Counted from the stretch's first letter, positions 45,614-54,187 are shown. The stretch: DNA of 64,000 nucleotides from Nocardioides marmoribigeumensis (GCF_031458325.1 NZ_JAVDYG010000001.1:1860001-1924000), one strand, 5' to 3'. Notes: generated by a model from the letters alone, not told the origin. A program made the numbers and translations.

Positions 45614-46825
45614 ATGCAGCGACGACTCAGCGACGAGGACCGTGAGTTCCAGGCCCGCATGCGGGAGATCATGACCACCAAGGTCCCGCAAGAGGTGCGT
45701 GACAAGGTCCGGCTGGGCCGGCTCCTGGGCAAGGACGACATCCGGGCCGCCCACCGCGCGCTGCACGCCGAGGGCGTGGCCGTGCCGTCGTGGCCCGAGG
45801 AGTACGGCGGCTGCGGCTGGACCCCGCTGCAGAAGGCCATCTGGAACACCGAGATGCAGCTGGCCTACGTGCCGCCGCCGCTGGCGTTCAACGCCGGCAT
45901 GATCGGCCCGGTCATCGCGCAGTTCGGCAGCAAGGAGCTCAAGGACCGCTTCCTCCCGCCGACCGCGTCGCTCGACATCTGGTGGGCCCAGGGCTTCTCC
46001 GAGCCCGACGCCGGCTCCGACCTCGCCGGCCTGCGCACCACCGCGGTCCGTGACGGCGACGACTACGTGATCAACGGGCAGAAGACCTGGACCACGCTCG
46101 GTCAGTACGCCGACTGGATCTTCGTGCTCGCCCGCACCGATCCCGACGCCCGCAAGCAGGCCGGCATCTCGATGTTCCTGGTCGAGATGAGCACGCCCGG
46201 CGTCGAGCTGCGGCCGATCGTGCTGGTCGACGGGCACCACGAGGTCAACGAGGTGTTCTTCACCGACGTGCGCGTGCCGGCCGACCAGATGGTCGGCGAG
46301 GAGAACTCCGGCTGGTCGCAGGCCAAGTTCCTGCTCGGCAACGAGCGGGTCGGCGTCGCCCCGGTGTGGGCGATCAAGCGCCGCCTGGCCGACCTCAAGG
46401 CCCACGCCGCCACGGTCGCGACCGTCGACGGCACGGTGCTGGAGGACCCGCTGGTCGCGGCCCGCATCGCCGAGCTCGAGGCCGACATCATGGCGCTCGA
46501 GCTGACCGTGCTCCGCGTCGCGGCCAACTCCAAGGACGGCCGGCCCGACCCGGCCTCCTCGATCCTCAAGCTGCGCGGCAGCGAGCTCGAGCAGGCCGTG
46601 TTCTCCCTCGGCGTCGACGTCGCCGGCGCGATGGCCTCGGCCTGGGAGCCGGCCGACGAGTTCGTGCCCCCGGCCGACGGGTCCGACGAGGTCGGCGGCA
46701 TCCCCGAGTGGGCGACCCACGCGATGCCCTACTACCTCAACTTCCGCAAGGCCTCGATCTACGGCGGGTCCAACGAGGTCCAGCGCCAGATCATCGCCAC
46801 CGGCATCCTCGGCCTCCGCGGCTGA
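45614..46825 (+). CDS. Acyl-CoA dehydrogenase (FadE-like), large partner
   Basis: A 403-residue flavoenzyme, ATG at 45614. It has the family signatures WWAQGFSEPDAGSDLAGLRT and VINGQKTWTTLGQYADW (FAD/substrate), and FRKASIYGGSNEVQRQIIATG near the C-terminus. The YEGT-type catalytic Glu is replaced (YGGS); a Glu at LLGNERVGVA, as in isovaleryl-CoA-like enzymes, may serve. Together with the shorter dehydrogenase 66 bp downstream it resembles the alpha2beta2 FadE pairs used for steroid or branched side chains in actinobacteria (known family pattern; substrate inferred). Confidence 0.92.
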   Translation: MQRRLSDEDREFQARMREIMTTKVPQEVRDKVRLGRLLGKDDIRAAHRALHAEGVAVPSWPEEYGGCGWTPLQKAIWNTEMQLAYVPPPLAFNAGMIGPVIAQFGSKELKDRFLPPTASLDIWWAQGFSEPDAGSDLAGLRTTAVRDGDDYVINGQKTWTTLGQYADWIFVLARTDPDARKQAGISMFLVEMSTPGVELRPIVLVDGHHEVNEVFFTDVRVPADQMVGEENSGWSQAKFLLGNERVGVAPVWAIKRRLADLKAHAATVATVDGTVLEDPLVAARIAELEADIMALELTVLRVAANSKDGRPDPASSILKLRGSELEQAVFSLGVDVAGAMASAWEPADEFVPPADGSDEVGGIPEWATHAMPYYLNFRKASIYGGSNEVQRQIIATGILGLRG

Positions 46826-46830
46826 CCGAC

Positions 46831-46870
46831 CCGCCGACGACCCGCGACGACCCGCGACGACCCGCGACCA
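46831..46870. repeat. 10-bp tandem repeat between the two dehydrogenase genes
   Basis: The unit CCCGCGACGA is repeated exactly at 46841 and 46851, with one mismatch at 46861 and a degenerate copy at 46831. It fills most of the 66-bp spacer between the two acyl-CoA dehydrogenase genes. Unit length is not a multiple of three, so copy changes would alter spacing but not coding. Confidence 0.85.
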
Positions 46871-46891
46871 CACAGACTCCGGAGACACACC

Positions 46892-47950
46892 ATGGACTTC
46901 ACCCCCACCGCCGAGCAGAAGGCCCTGCGGGACGCCGTGCGCGACCTGCTGGGCCGCCGCGAGCCCTCCACGGCGGTCGGCCGTCCCCGCCTCGACCCCG
47001 AGCTGTGGGGTGCCCTCGCCGAGATGGGCGTCCTCTCGCTGGCCTGGGAGGTCGCCGACGACGACGAGCCCGCTGCCGGTGCGGTGGAGGTCTCGCTGGC
47101 CGCCGCCGAGCTCGGTCGCGCGCACGCGGTCACGCCGTACGCCGAGAGCGTGACGGCCGCCCACGTGCTCGCCGCGACCGAGGAGGGTCGCGCCGTGCGC
47201 GAGGACCTCGGCACGGGCGAGGCCGTCGTCATCCCCGTCCTCACCGAGCCCAACCGGGCCTGGGGCGCGCCCCCGACCGTGACCGCCAAGGAGTCCGGCG
47301 ACGGCTGGGAGCTGACCGGCACCAAGGGCCCGGTCGCCTACCCCGAGGCCGCGACCCACGTCGTCGTGACCGCCGACCAGGGGGTCTTCCTGGTGGCGTC
47401 GCCGACGGTCGAGGGCTCGGTGCTCGTGCTCGACGCCACCCCGGCGACGCTGCTCACCGACGACCCGGCGCTGCTGGTCCACGCGGTCGCGCAGGGCACC
47501 CTCGCGGCGTGCGCCGAGCAGCTGGGCGCGCTGGAGCAGGCGCTGGCGATGACGGTCGACTACCTCAAGAGCCGCAAGCAGTTCGGCGTCCCGCTGATGA
47601 GCTTCCAGACGCTGACCCAGCGCGCCGCGGTGATGTACACCCACCAGGAGCTCGCCCGCTCCGCGGTGCAGTACGCCGCGCTGGTGCTGGCCGACGCGAC
47701 CGCGGCCGACGACGGCGTCGACGTGGCCGCGACCGTGGCGCGCGCCAAGGCCGTGGTCGGCAAGGCCGCGACCCTGGTCGGTGAGGAGGCGGTGCAGCTG
47801 CACGGCGGCATCGCGGTCACCCAGGAGTACGCCGTCGGGCACCTGCTCTCCCGGCTGGTCACCCTCGAGCACCTCTACGGCGACACCCGCAGCCAGCTGT
47901 CCCGCCTGGGCCGCTCGATCGCCGACCACGACGTCGTCCGCGTGCTGTAG
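46892..47950 (+). CDS. Acyl-CoA dehydrogenase (FadE-like), small partner
   Basis: A 352-residue protein, ATG at 46892 with GGAG upstream. It is recognisably an acyl-CoA dehydrogenase (MDFTPTAEQKALRDAVRDLL, YLKSRKQFGVPLMSFQTLTQRAAVMYT, AVQLHGGIAVTQEY), but the middle beta domain is shortened and the usual FAD-binding TEPxAGSD motif is absent, as in the non-catalytic or half-site subunit of heteromeric FadE enzymes. It probably forms a complex with the preceding gene product. A hairpin (GGTCGCTC/GAGCGACC, 47962-47999) follows. Confidence 0.9.
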   Translation: MDFTPTAEQKALRDAVRDLLGRREPSTAVGRPRLDPELWGALAEMGVLSLAWEVADDDEPAAGAVEVSLAAAELGRAHAVTPYAESVTAAHVLAATEEGRAVREDLGTGEAVVIPVLTEPNRAWGAPPTVTAKESGDGWELTGTKGPVAYPEAATHVVVTADQGVFLVASPTVEGSVLVLDATPATLLTDDPALLVHAVAQGTLAACAEQLGALEQALAMTVDYLKSRKQFGVPLMSFQTLTQRAAVMYTHQELARSAVQYAALVLADATAADDGVDVAATVARAKAVVGKAATLVGEEAVQLHGGIAVTQEYAVGHLLSRLVTLEHLYGDTRSQLSRLGRSIADHDVVRVL

Positions 47951-47961
47951 ATCGGAGTGAC

Positions 47962-47999
47962 GGTCGCTCATCTCCCGTCGTACCACCGCAGGAGCGACC
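47962..47999 (+). terminator. Possible terminator after the dehydrogenase pair
   Basis: GGTCGCTC and GAGCGACC form 8-bp arms with a 22-nt loop, 11 bp after the small dehydrogenase stop. The long loop makes it weak; an alternative is an operator for the following locus. Confidence 0.4.
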
Positions 48000-48056
48000 A
48001 CAGCACCGCACCAGTCCCGCCAGGGTTGGCAGCCCGCACCCGGGGGCAAGTAACCC

Positions 48057-48101
48057 GCGACACGTTGTCGCGGTTACCCCTTTACTGCAACACCGTGTCG
48101 C
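48057..48101. promoter_or_regulatory. Two matching 15-bp operator-like palindromes 30 bp apart
   Basis: Site 1, GCGACACGTTGTCGC (48057-48071), is a perfect 6-3-6 palindrome with wider arms GTAACC/GGTTAC. Site 2, GCAACACCGTGTCGC (48087-48101), matches it with one arm mismatch. Start-to-start spacing is 30 bp, about three helical turns, placing both on the same face. They lie 62-106 bp before the diiron gene. The TetR protein encoded at 50980 is the natural candidate binder (inference). Confidence 0.75.
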
Positions 48102-48162
48102 ACTAACCTCGAGCACCTGGCCGTGCCCGGCCAGGCTCAGCCGTCCACGACGAGGTGACGAC

Positions 48163-49227
48163 ATGACCGCAGCCCCCAGCCGCCCGGCCACCCGCTCCCC
48201 GCGCGCCGCACGACGTACGCCGCGCCCGGCCCGCTCGCTGCCCGGCAACACGCGCGCGCCCCAGGTGGCGTCCTACGAGGAGACGCTGCGCACCCTGTCC
48301 GAGGCGTCCGTGCACCAGCACTTCGACGCGTTCAAGGACATCGACTGGGACCACCCCGACTTCGCGATCCGCCGCGACGACCCGCGCTGGGTGCTGCCCG
48401 AGGCCGACGTGCTCGGCCGCCATCCCTGGTACAAGGCGCTCCCGCTCGAGCGTCAGATCGAGATCGGGATCTACCGCCAGGCCAACATCTGCAAGGTCGG
48501 GCTGCAGTTCGAGCAGATCCTGATCGCCGGGCTCATGCAGCACGCGTTCCACCTGCCCAACGGGTCGCCGGAGTTCCGCTACTCCACCCACGAGGCGACC
48601 GAGGAGTGCCACCACACGCAGATGTTCCAGGAGTTCGTGAACCGCTCCGGCGTCGACGCCCCCGGCGGCCCGCGCTGGTTCCGTGCGGTCGCGCCGTTCC
48701 TGCCGCTCGTCGCCCGCCCCCTCAAGGCGGCGTTCTTCGCCGGCATCCTGGCCGGCGAGGAGCCGATCGACCACGTGCAGAAGACCGTGCTGCGCGGCGG
48801 CGGCGAGATGCACCCGCTCATCCGGCGGATCATGCAGATCCACGTCGCCGAGGAGGCCCGTCACATCGGGTTCGCCCACATGTACCTCGAGCAGGTCGTC
48901 CCCCGGATGAACCGCGCCCAGAAGCTCGGGCTCTCGGTCGCCTACCCGGTCGTGATGCGGGTGCTGTGCGACGCGATCCTCGTGCCCCACAAGCAGATGG
49001 TCGAGGACATGGGCATCCCCCAGCACGTCGTCGACGAGCTCTGGTGGGACTCAGAGGAGTCGCAGGAGATGCTGCGCGACCTGTTCGGCGACGTCCGCAC
49101 GCTCGCCCACGAGCTCGGCCTGATGAACCCAGTCAGCCGCCGGGTCTGGCGCGCGATGCGCATCGACGGACGCCCCTCGAGGTTCCGCAGCGAGCCGGCG
49201 GCCGCGTCGGCGAGCCGCGCCGCCTGA
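48163..49227 (+). CDS. AurF-like diiron oxygenase family protein
   Basis: A 354-residue helical protein, ATG at 48163. Two carboxylate-His iron motifs are visible, ATEECHHTQMFQEF and HVAEEARHIGFAHMYLEQV, with a further Glu in GLQFEQILIAG and in LAGEEPIDHVQKT, giving the ligand set of the AurF N-oxygenase/DUF4873-type diiron family. These enzymes use O2 for N-oxidation or hydroxylation and need an electron donor; the ferredoxin/FAD reductase encoded 6 bp downstream is the obvious one. Substrate unknown. Confidence 0.85.
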   Translation: MTAAPSRPATRSPRAARRTPRPARSLPGNTRAPQVASYEETLRTLSEASVHQHFDAFKDIDWDHPDFAIRRDDPRWVLPEADVLGRHPWYKALPLERQIEIGIYRQANICKVGLQFEQILIAGLMQHAFHLPNGSPEFRYSTHEATEECHHTQMFQEFVNRSGVDAPGGPRWFRAVAPFLPLVARPLKAAFFAGILAGEEPIDHVQKTVLRGGGEMHPLIRRIMQIHVAEEARHIGFAHMYLEQVVPRMNRAQKLGLSVAYPVVMRVLCDAILVPHKQMVEDMGIPQHVVDELWWDSEESQEMLRDLFGDVRTLAHELGLMNPVSRRVWRAMRIDGRPSRFRSEPAAASASRAA

Positions 49228-49233
49228 CCCGCC

Positions 49234-50853
49234 ATGCCGTACGTCGTCACCCAGTCCTGCTGCGCCGACGCCTCCTGCGTCGTCGCCTGCCCGGTCAACT
49301 GCATCCACCCCGCCCCCGGGGAGCCCGGCTTCGCCGAGGCCGAGCAGCTGTACGTCGACCCGGAGTCCTGCGTGGACTGCGGCGCCTGCACCACGGCCTG
49401 CCCGGTCGGGGCGCTCGTGCCGCACACGCTGCTGACGCCCGAGCAGGAGCCGTTCCTGGCGACCAACCGCGACTACTACACGGTCCACCCGCACTCCGAC
49501 CGCGCACCGCTGGCGATCGTCGCGCCGCAGCGCCGGTTGCGGCGGCCCGGTCCGTTCCGGGTCGCGGTCGTCGGGGCGGGACCGGCCGGGCTCTACACCG
49601 CCGACGAGCTGCTCAAGCACCCCGAGATCAGCGTCGACGTGCTCGACCGGCTGCTCACGCCGTACGGCCTGGTGCGCGCGGGGGTCGCACCGGACCACCA
49701 GCACACCAAGCAGGTCACGGACCTGTTCGCCGCGATCGAGGAGCAGCCCGGCTTCCGCTACCGGCTGGGCGTCGACGTCGGGCGGACCATGTCTCATGAC
49801 GACCTGAGGGCGCAGTACGACGCCGTCGTCCACGCCGTCGGTGCGTCCGGGGCGAAGCGTCTCGGCATCGAGGGCGAGGACCTGCCCGGCTCGGTCTCGG
49901 CGACGGAGCTGACCGGGTGGTACAACGGCCGCCCCGAGTGCCAGGACCTGCTCGTGCCGCTCGACCGCGAGCGAGCCGTCGTGGTGGGCACCGGCAACGT
50001 CGCGCTCGACGTGGCCCGCCTGCTCACGATCGACCCCGACGAGCTGGCGACCACGAGCATCGCCCGGCTCCCCGAGACCGCGCTCGGCCGCAGCGCCGTG
50101 CGGGAGGTGGTCGTGCTGGGTCGGCGGGGTCCCGAGCACGCGGCCTTCACCGTCCCCGAGCTGATCGGCCTGCGCGGCCTCGTGGCCCGGGGAGCGCTGC
50201 GGGTGGTGGTCGACACGGGCGGGCGGCCCCTGGACCCGGCCGACCCGAAGTCCGCGCTCCTCGCCGACCTCGCGGAGCTGTCGCGGGTCGGAGACCGACC
50301 GCCCCGCACCCTCGTCGTGCGGTTCCACACCACGCCGACCCGGGTGCTCGGCACCGAGCGGGTCGAGGGGCTCGAGGTGACCCGCGACGGCGTGAGCGAG
50401 GTGCTGGCGGCCGGGCTCGTGGTGCGGTCGGTGGGGTTCAAGGGCGCTCCCGTGCCGGGACTGCCCTTCGACGACGCGACCGGCACCGTGCCGCACGAGG
50501 CCGGACGGGTCGAGCCGGGGACGTACGTCGTCGGGTGGATCAAGCGCGGCCCCCGCGGCTTCATCGGCACCAACAAGTCCGACGCGGCCGAGACCGTCTC
50601 GGCGATCCTCGACGACCTCGACGCCGGGCTGCCCGCACCGGACGCGGTCCCCGGGCCCCTGCCCGGCGTGATCGGGCTCGAGGGCTGGCGCGCGATCGAC
50701 GCGGAGGAGCGCCGCCGCGGCGCGGCGCAGGGCCGGACCCGCGCCACGATCGTCGACCTCGACGAGCTGCGCCGGATCGCCGAGGAGGCCGAGCACCGGA
50801 CCCCCGCCACCCGGCCCACCCGCAGGCCGGCGCTCCGGCGTCGCCGCAGCTGA
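49234..50853 (+). CDS. fprB: FprB-type ferredoxin-fused ferredoxin/NADP reductase
   Basis: A 539-residue protein, ATG at 49234, separated by 6 bp from the diiron gene. Residues ~1-75 are a bacterial-type ferredoxin domain: a degenerate SCCADASCVVACPVNCIH and a complete CVDCGACTTACPVGAL cluster motif. From ~105 an adrenodoxin-reductase-like part follows: FAD site VAVVGAGPAGLYTADELL, NADP site VVVGTGNVALDVARLL and GWIKRGPRGFIGTNK. It moves electrons from NADPH through FAD and iron-sulfur clusters and may serve the diiron enzyme and the nearby P450. The C-terminus is unusually Arg-rich. Confidence 0.95.
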   Translation: MPYVVTQSCCADASCVVACPVNCIHPAPGEPGFAEAEQLYVDPESCVDCGACTTACPVGALVPHTLLTPEQEPFLATNRDYYTVHPHSDRAPLAIVAPQRRLRRPGPFRVAVVGAGPAGLYTADELLKHPEISVDVLDRLLTPYGLVRAGVAPDHQHTKQVTDLFAAIEEQPGFRYRLGVDVGRTMSHDDLRAQYDAVVHAVGASGAKRLGIEGEDLPGSVSATELTGWYNGRPECQDLLVPLDRERAVVVGTGNVALDVARLLTIDPDELATTSIARLPETALGRSAVREVVVLGRRGPEHAAFTVPELIGLRGLVARGALRVVVDTGGRPLDPADPKSALLADLAELSRVGDRPPRTLVVRFHTTPTRVLGTERVEGLEVTRDGVSEVLAAGLVVRSVGFKGAPVPGLPFDDATGTVPHEAGRVEPGTYVVGWIKRGPRGFIGTNKSDAAETVSAILDDLDAGLPAPDAVPGPLPGVIGLEGWRAIDAEERRRGAAQGRTRATIVDLDELRRIAEEAEHRTPATRPTRRPALRRRRS

Positions 50854-50863
50854 CCGGCGGGCC

Positions 50864-50895
50864 GGTGAGCCGGTGAGCCGGTGAGCCGGTGAGCC
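50864..50895. repeat. 8-bp tandem repeat upstream of the TetR gene
   Basis: GGTGAGCC is repeated exactly four times (50864, 50872, 50880, 50888) directly after the FprB stop and 84 bp before the TetR ATG. It is a simple-sequence tract outside coding DNA, where copy number could change promoter or leader spacing. Confidence 0.85.
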
Positions 50896-50979
50896 ACATC
50901 GGCGCCCATGTCGGGGCCGGCCCCGCCCGCTATCCTGCGCAGGTCCACACGAGAGCGACACGAGCGGGGCGTGACCCGG

Positions 50980-51729
50980 ATGGCCGGCCACAGCGGCAAG
51001 ACCGACGGTCGACAGTCACGCTGGGACGAGCACAACGAGGCCCGTCGCACCGCCGTCCTCGACGCCGCGATCGCCGCGATCGAGGCGGCCCCGGAGGGCG
51101 CCGAGGTGCCGGTGGCCGACATCGCCGCCCGCGCCGGGCTCAGCCGCACGGTGCTCTACCGCCACTTCGACGACCGGGCCGACCTCGACAAGGCGATCCG
51201 CGGCCGGATCTTCGAGCACCTCCAAGGGGTGCTCCTCCCGCGCGTGACCCTCGACGGCACCCCGGTGGAGATCATCCAGCGCATCGTCGGGGCCTACGTC
51301 GACTGGGCGACCGCCCACCCCCGTCTGCACCACGTCGTCCACCAGCAGCCGCTCGGCCTGCCGGGCAGCCCCACCGACCAGGCCATCGGCCAGCTGGCCC
51401 GCCAGATCCGTGACCTCATCGTGCTGGGCACGACGGTGCTGGCCTTCGAGGCCGACGACGACGTCCAGGCCGCGCTGGACCCCCTCGTCTTCGGCTTCAT
51501 CGGCATGGTGATGGCCGCGGTCCACCGGTGGCTCGGGCGAGCCGATCCGGCGCCGGCGGCCGAGGCGTTCACCGGCCTGCTGAGCGAGGCGATCTGGATG
51601 CAGATCCACGGGATGGCCGCGGCTCGCGGTCTCGAGCTCGACGCCGACGTGCCGATCGAGCAGCTGCTCGCCGGCGCCCTGGAGAGCCCGGAGTCGGAGC
51701 CGGCGCTCGAGTCGACGGAGACGCCGTGA
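50980..51729 (+). CDS. TetR-family transcriptional regulator
   Basis: A 249-residue regulator. The N-terminal helix-turn-helix is ARRTAVLDAAIAAIEAAPEG, VADIAARAGLSRTVLYRHF and DDRADLDKAIRGRI; the rest is a helical ligand domain. ATG at 50980 is used; GTG at 50971, preceded by GAGCGGGG, is equally possible. Its stop overlaps the P450 start by four bases (GTGA), so the regulator and enzyme are coupled, which suggests it senses a P450 substrate or product. The paired palindromes at 48.06-48.10 kb are candidate targets. Confidence 0.92.
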   Translation: MAGHSGKTDGRQSRWDEHNEARRTAVLDAAIAAIEAAPEGAEVPVADIAARAGLSRTVLYRHFDDRADLDKAIRGRIFEHLQGVLLPRVTLDGTPVEIIQRIVGAYVDWATAHPRLHHVVHQQPLGLPGSPTDQAIGQLARQIRDLIVLGTTVLAFEADDDVQAALDPLVFGFIGMVMAAVHRWLGRADPAPAAEAFTGLLSEAIWMQIHGMAAARGLELDADVPIEQLLAGALESPESEPALESTETP

Positions 51730-53093
51730 GGGGCGCGAGCGGCGTGGTCACCCTTCCCCGGCACTCGGTGCGCTGGGTGCTGGCCCACGGCATCATCCGC
51801 GCGCTCAACGCCCGGGAGGCCCGGCGCGGCAACCCGATCGCCCGCCTCATGAGCGACCCGACCGCACGGGCCGAGCCGTGGTCGACGTACTCCGGCGTCC
51901 GCGAGCAGGGACCGGTCCTCGGCGAGGGCTCGTTCCGCGTCACGGCCTCCCACGCGGTCGCCGCGGAGATCCTGCGCAGCGACGCCTTCGGCGTCCCGGC
52001 GGCCAACGCCCACTTCCCCGAGCCGCTGCACTCGATCTTCCTGGCCACGCTCTCGGAGTACGACGTCGGGCCGGTCGACCCGCCGTCCCTCCTGGCCCTC
52101 GACGCCCCCGACCATACCCGGCTGCGCCGCCTGGTGGCCCGGCACTTCACGGCTCGCCGGGTGGCACAGCTGGAGGCCGACGTCGTCGCGACGACGAAGG
52201 CGCTGCTCGACGGGCTCGACGGGCTCGACGGGCTCGACGGGCTCGACCGGCCGCACGGCGACGGAGCGGTCGACCTGGTCGAGCACTTCTCCGCCCGGCT
52301 GCCGGTCGCGGTGATCTCGCGCCTGCTCGGGGTGCCCGACCACCGGCGGGACGAGGTCCTCGCCTGGGGCAACGAGGGTGCCAAGCAGCTCGACGGCGGG
52401 CTGGGCTACCGCGAGTTCCTCGGCACCACCCGGGCCGTGACCGACATGCACCGCGCGATGGACGAGCACATCGCCGACCTGCGTGCCCACCCCGGGGACG
52501 ACCTGCTGAGCAGCGTGATCCGCTCGGCGGACGCCCTGCCCGCCGACGAGCAGCCGACCGCGGTCGAGCTGCGGATGATCGCGCTGCTGGTGCTGGGCGC
52601 CGGCTTCGAGACCACGGTCAACCTGATCAGCAACGCGGTCGCGCGCCTCGACGAGCACCCCGAGGAGAAGGCGCGCTGCCTGGCCGACGAGTCCCTGTGG
52701 GACAACGCGGTCGAGGAGGTGCTGCGCCACGACTCCCCGGTGCAGCTGACCGGCCGCACCGCCGTCCGGGACACGACCGTCGAGGGCGTCGCGATCCCGG
52801 CCGGCACGACGGTGCTGATCATGCTGGGCGGGGCCAACCGCGACCCTGCGGTCTTCGCGGACCCCGACCGCTTCGACGTCGGTCGCGCCGAGGCCGGCGA
52901 GCACCTCGCCTTCAGCCTCGGCGCACACTTCTGCCTCGGCGCCCAGCTGGCCCGGCTGGAGGCGCGGGTGGCGCTGCGCGAGCTCTACTCCCGCCACCCC
53001 GACCTGCGCGTGGTCGGCACCCCTGTGCGCAAGCAGACCCAGGTGCTGCGGGGCTACGAGCACCTGCCCGTGGAGCTCGGCCCCCGTGCCTGA
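51726..53093 (+). CDS. Cytochrome P450
   Basis: A 455-residue soluble P450 with GTG overlapping the TetR stop. The I-helix oxygen motif is LVLGAGFETTVNLISN, the K-helix ExxR is EEVLRHDSP, and the heme-Cys loop is FSLGAHFCLGAQLARLE. N-terminal residues before the first conserved region (WVLAHGIIRALNAREARRGN) are longer than in CYP10x types. It needs ferredoxin and reductase; FprB upstream may provide both. An in-frame 9-bp repeat (52209-52244) encodes four Asp-Gly-Leu units on the surface between helices. Substrate unknown. Confidence 0.94.
   Translation: MRGASGVVTLPRHSVRWVLAHGIIRALNAREARRGNPIARLMSDPTARAEPWSTYSGVREQGPVLGEGSFRVTASHAVAAEILRSDAFGVPAANAHFPEPLHSIFLATLSEYDVGPVDPPSLLALDAPDHTRLRRLVARHFTARRVAQLEADVVATTKALLDGLDGLDGLDGLDRPHGDGAVDLVEHFSARLPVAVISRLLGVPDHRRDEVLAWGNEGAKQLDGGLGYREFLGTTRAVTDMHRAMDEHIADLRAHPGDDLLSSVIRSADALPADEQPTAVELRMIALLVLGAGFETTVNLISNAVARLDEHPEEKARCLADESLWDNAVEEVLRHDSPVQLTGRTAVRDTTVEGVAIPAGTTVLIMLGGANRDPAVFADPDRFDVGRAEAGEHLAFSLGAHFCLGAQLARLEARVALRELYSRHPDLRVVGTPVRKQTQVLRGYEHLPVELGPRA
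52209..52244 (+). repeat. In-frame 9-bp tandem repeat within the P450 gene
   Basis: GACGGGCTC is repeated exactly four times, encoding (Asp-Gly-Leu)x4 at residues 162-173. The unit is a multiple of three, so length changes would keep the frame while altering a surface linker. Confidence 0.9.
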
Positions 53094-54081
53094 ACCGGGC
53101 GCGAGCCCCTACCCCCGACGCCTCGACCGCGTCACGCTCCGGCTGATGCGGGTCGCCGACGCCGAGGTCCACGCGGCCTACCGCTCCGACCCCGAGGTCG
53201 CCCGGCACCAGCTGTGGGAGGTGCCCTACCCGGTCGAGAAGGCCGTCGAGTCGTTCCGCGACCAGGAGGAGCTCGACGACCTGGTCGTCGGCGGCTGGAC
53301 GACTCTGGCGATCGAGGTCGACGGGCAGGTCGTCGGCGACGTGGTCTGTCGCGTCGACGAGACCGGAGGGGTCGCCGAGATCGGCTACACGCTGGCCCGG
53401 GCGCACCAGGGCAGGGGCTACGCGTGGGAGGCCGCCTCGGCGCTGGTCGAGGACCTGGTCGAGCGCATCGGGGTGGGCCGGGTCCTCGGCGAGCTCGACC
53501 CCGTCAACGTGCCCTCCCAACGGGTCCTCGAGCACGTCGGCCTGGTGTTCGAGTCCTTCACGCTCAGGTCGTTCCTGTGGCGCGGGGTGTGGAGCGACAA
53601 CATGGGCTACGCCGCGACCGCCGAGCAGTGGCGGGCCTGGCACGACCGGCCGCGCACGCCGTTCGAGGACGTCCGGCTGGTCGAGCTCGACGCGACCACA
53701 CAGGCGTCGTACGCCGCCCTGGGCACGCACCACTCCCAGCTCCGCTTCGTCCCCCCGCCGCTGGAGGTGTACGCCGCCGCGCAGTTCGGCGACCGCCTGC
53801 TGCTCCGCGGGATCGAGGCGGACGGGCAGCCGGCCGGGCTCGTGCTCCTCGGCACCGGGGACGAGTCGTGGACCGTCGAGGCCCTGCTGGTCGACCGGAT
53901 GCTGCAGCGGCGCGGGGCCGGACGTGCGGCGCTGGACCTGGTCACGGACCTCGCGCGGACCTCCGGCGCCGGGTCGCTGCGGGCCCCGCGGCACGAGGGA
54001 CCGGGGAGCCCGACCCGCTTCCTGCAGGCCTGCGGCTTCGTCGACGACGCGGAGCACCTGACGCGGCGGCTGTCCGGCTGA
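53086..54081 (+). CDS. Tandem GNAT-family acetyltransferase
   Basis: A 331-residue protein with GTG start overlapping the P450 end by 8 bp. Residues ~10-180 are a RimJ/RimL-type GNAT domain (VTLRLMRVADAEVHAAYRSD, acetyl-CoA loop ARAHQGRGYAWEAASALV, VNVPSQRVLEHVGLVFE). Residues ~200-330 form a second, diverged GNAT-like half (VEALLVDRMLQRRGAGRAAL, RFLQACGFVDDAEHL). Tandem GNATs often acetylate small molecules. Coupling to the P450 suggests joint action on one compound or protection from it (inference). Confidence 0.88.
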   Translation: MPEPGASPYPRRLDRVTLRLMRVADAEVHAAYRSDPEVARHQLWEVPYPVEKAVESFRDQEELDDLVVGGWTTLAIEVDGQVVGDVVCRVDETGGVAEIGYTLARAHQGRGYAWEAASALVEDLVERIGVGRVLGELDPVNVPSQRVLEHVGLVFESFTLRSFLWRGVWSDNMGYAATAEQWRAWHDRPRTPFEDVRLVELDATTQASYAALGTHHSQLRFVPPPLEVYAAAQFGDRLLLRGIEADGQPAGLVLLGTGDESWTVEALLVDRMLQRRGAGRAALDLVTDLARTSGAGSLRAPRHEGPGSPTRFLQACGFVDDAEHLTRRLSG

Positions 54082-54187
54082 CCCGGGCCGACGGCCCAAG
54101 TCGCCTGCAAGTCAGCCCCAAGCGGCGCGCCCCAGGGTGGGTGACGTCCCCGAGAGACGGGGCCACACCTCCCGAAAGGTCCACCCG

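Noticed and set aside
50864-50895. Possible CRISPR or attachment site at the GGTGAGCC repeats
   Set aside because: Units are contiguous with no spacers and only 8 bp long; there are no cas, integrase or tRNA genes in the window.
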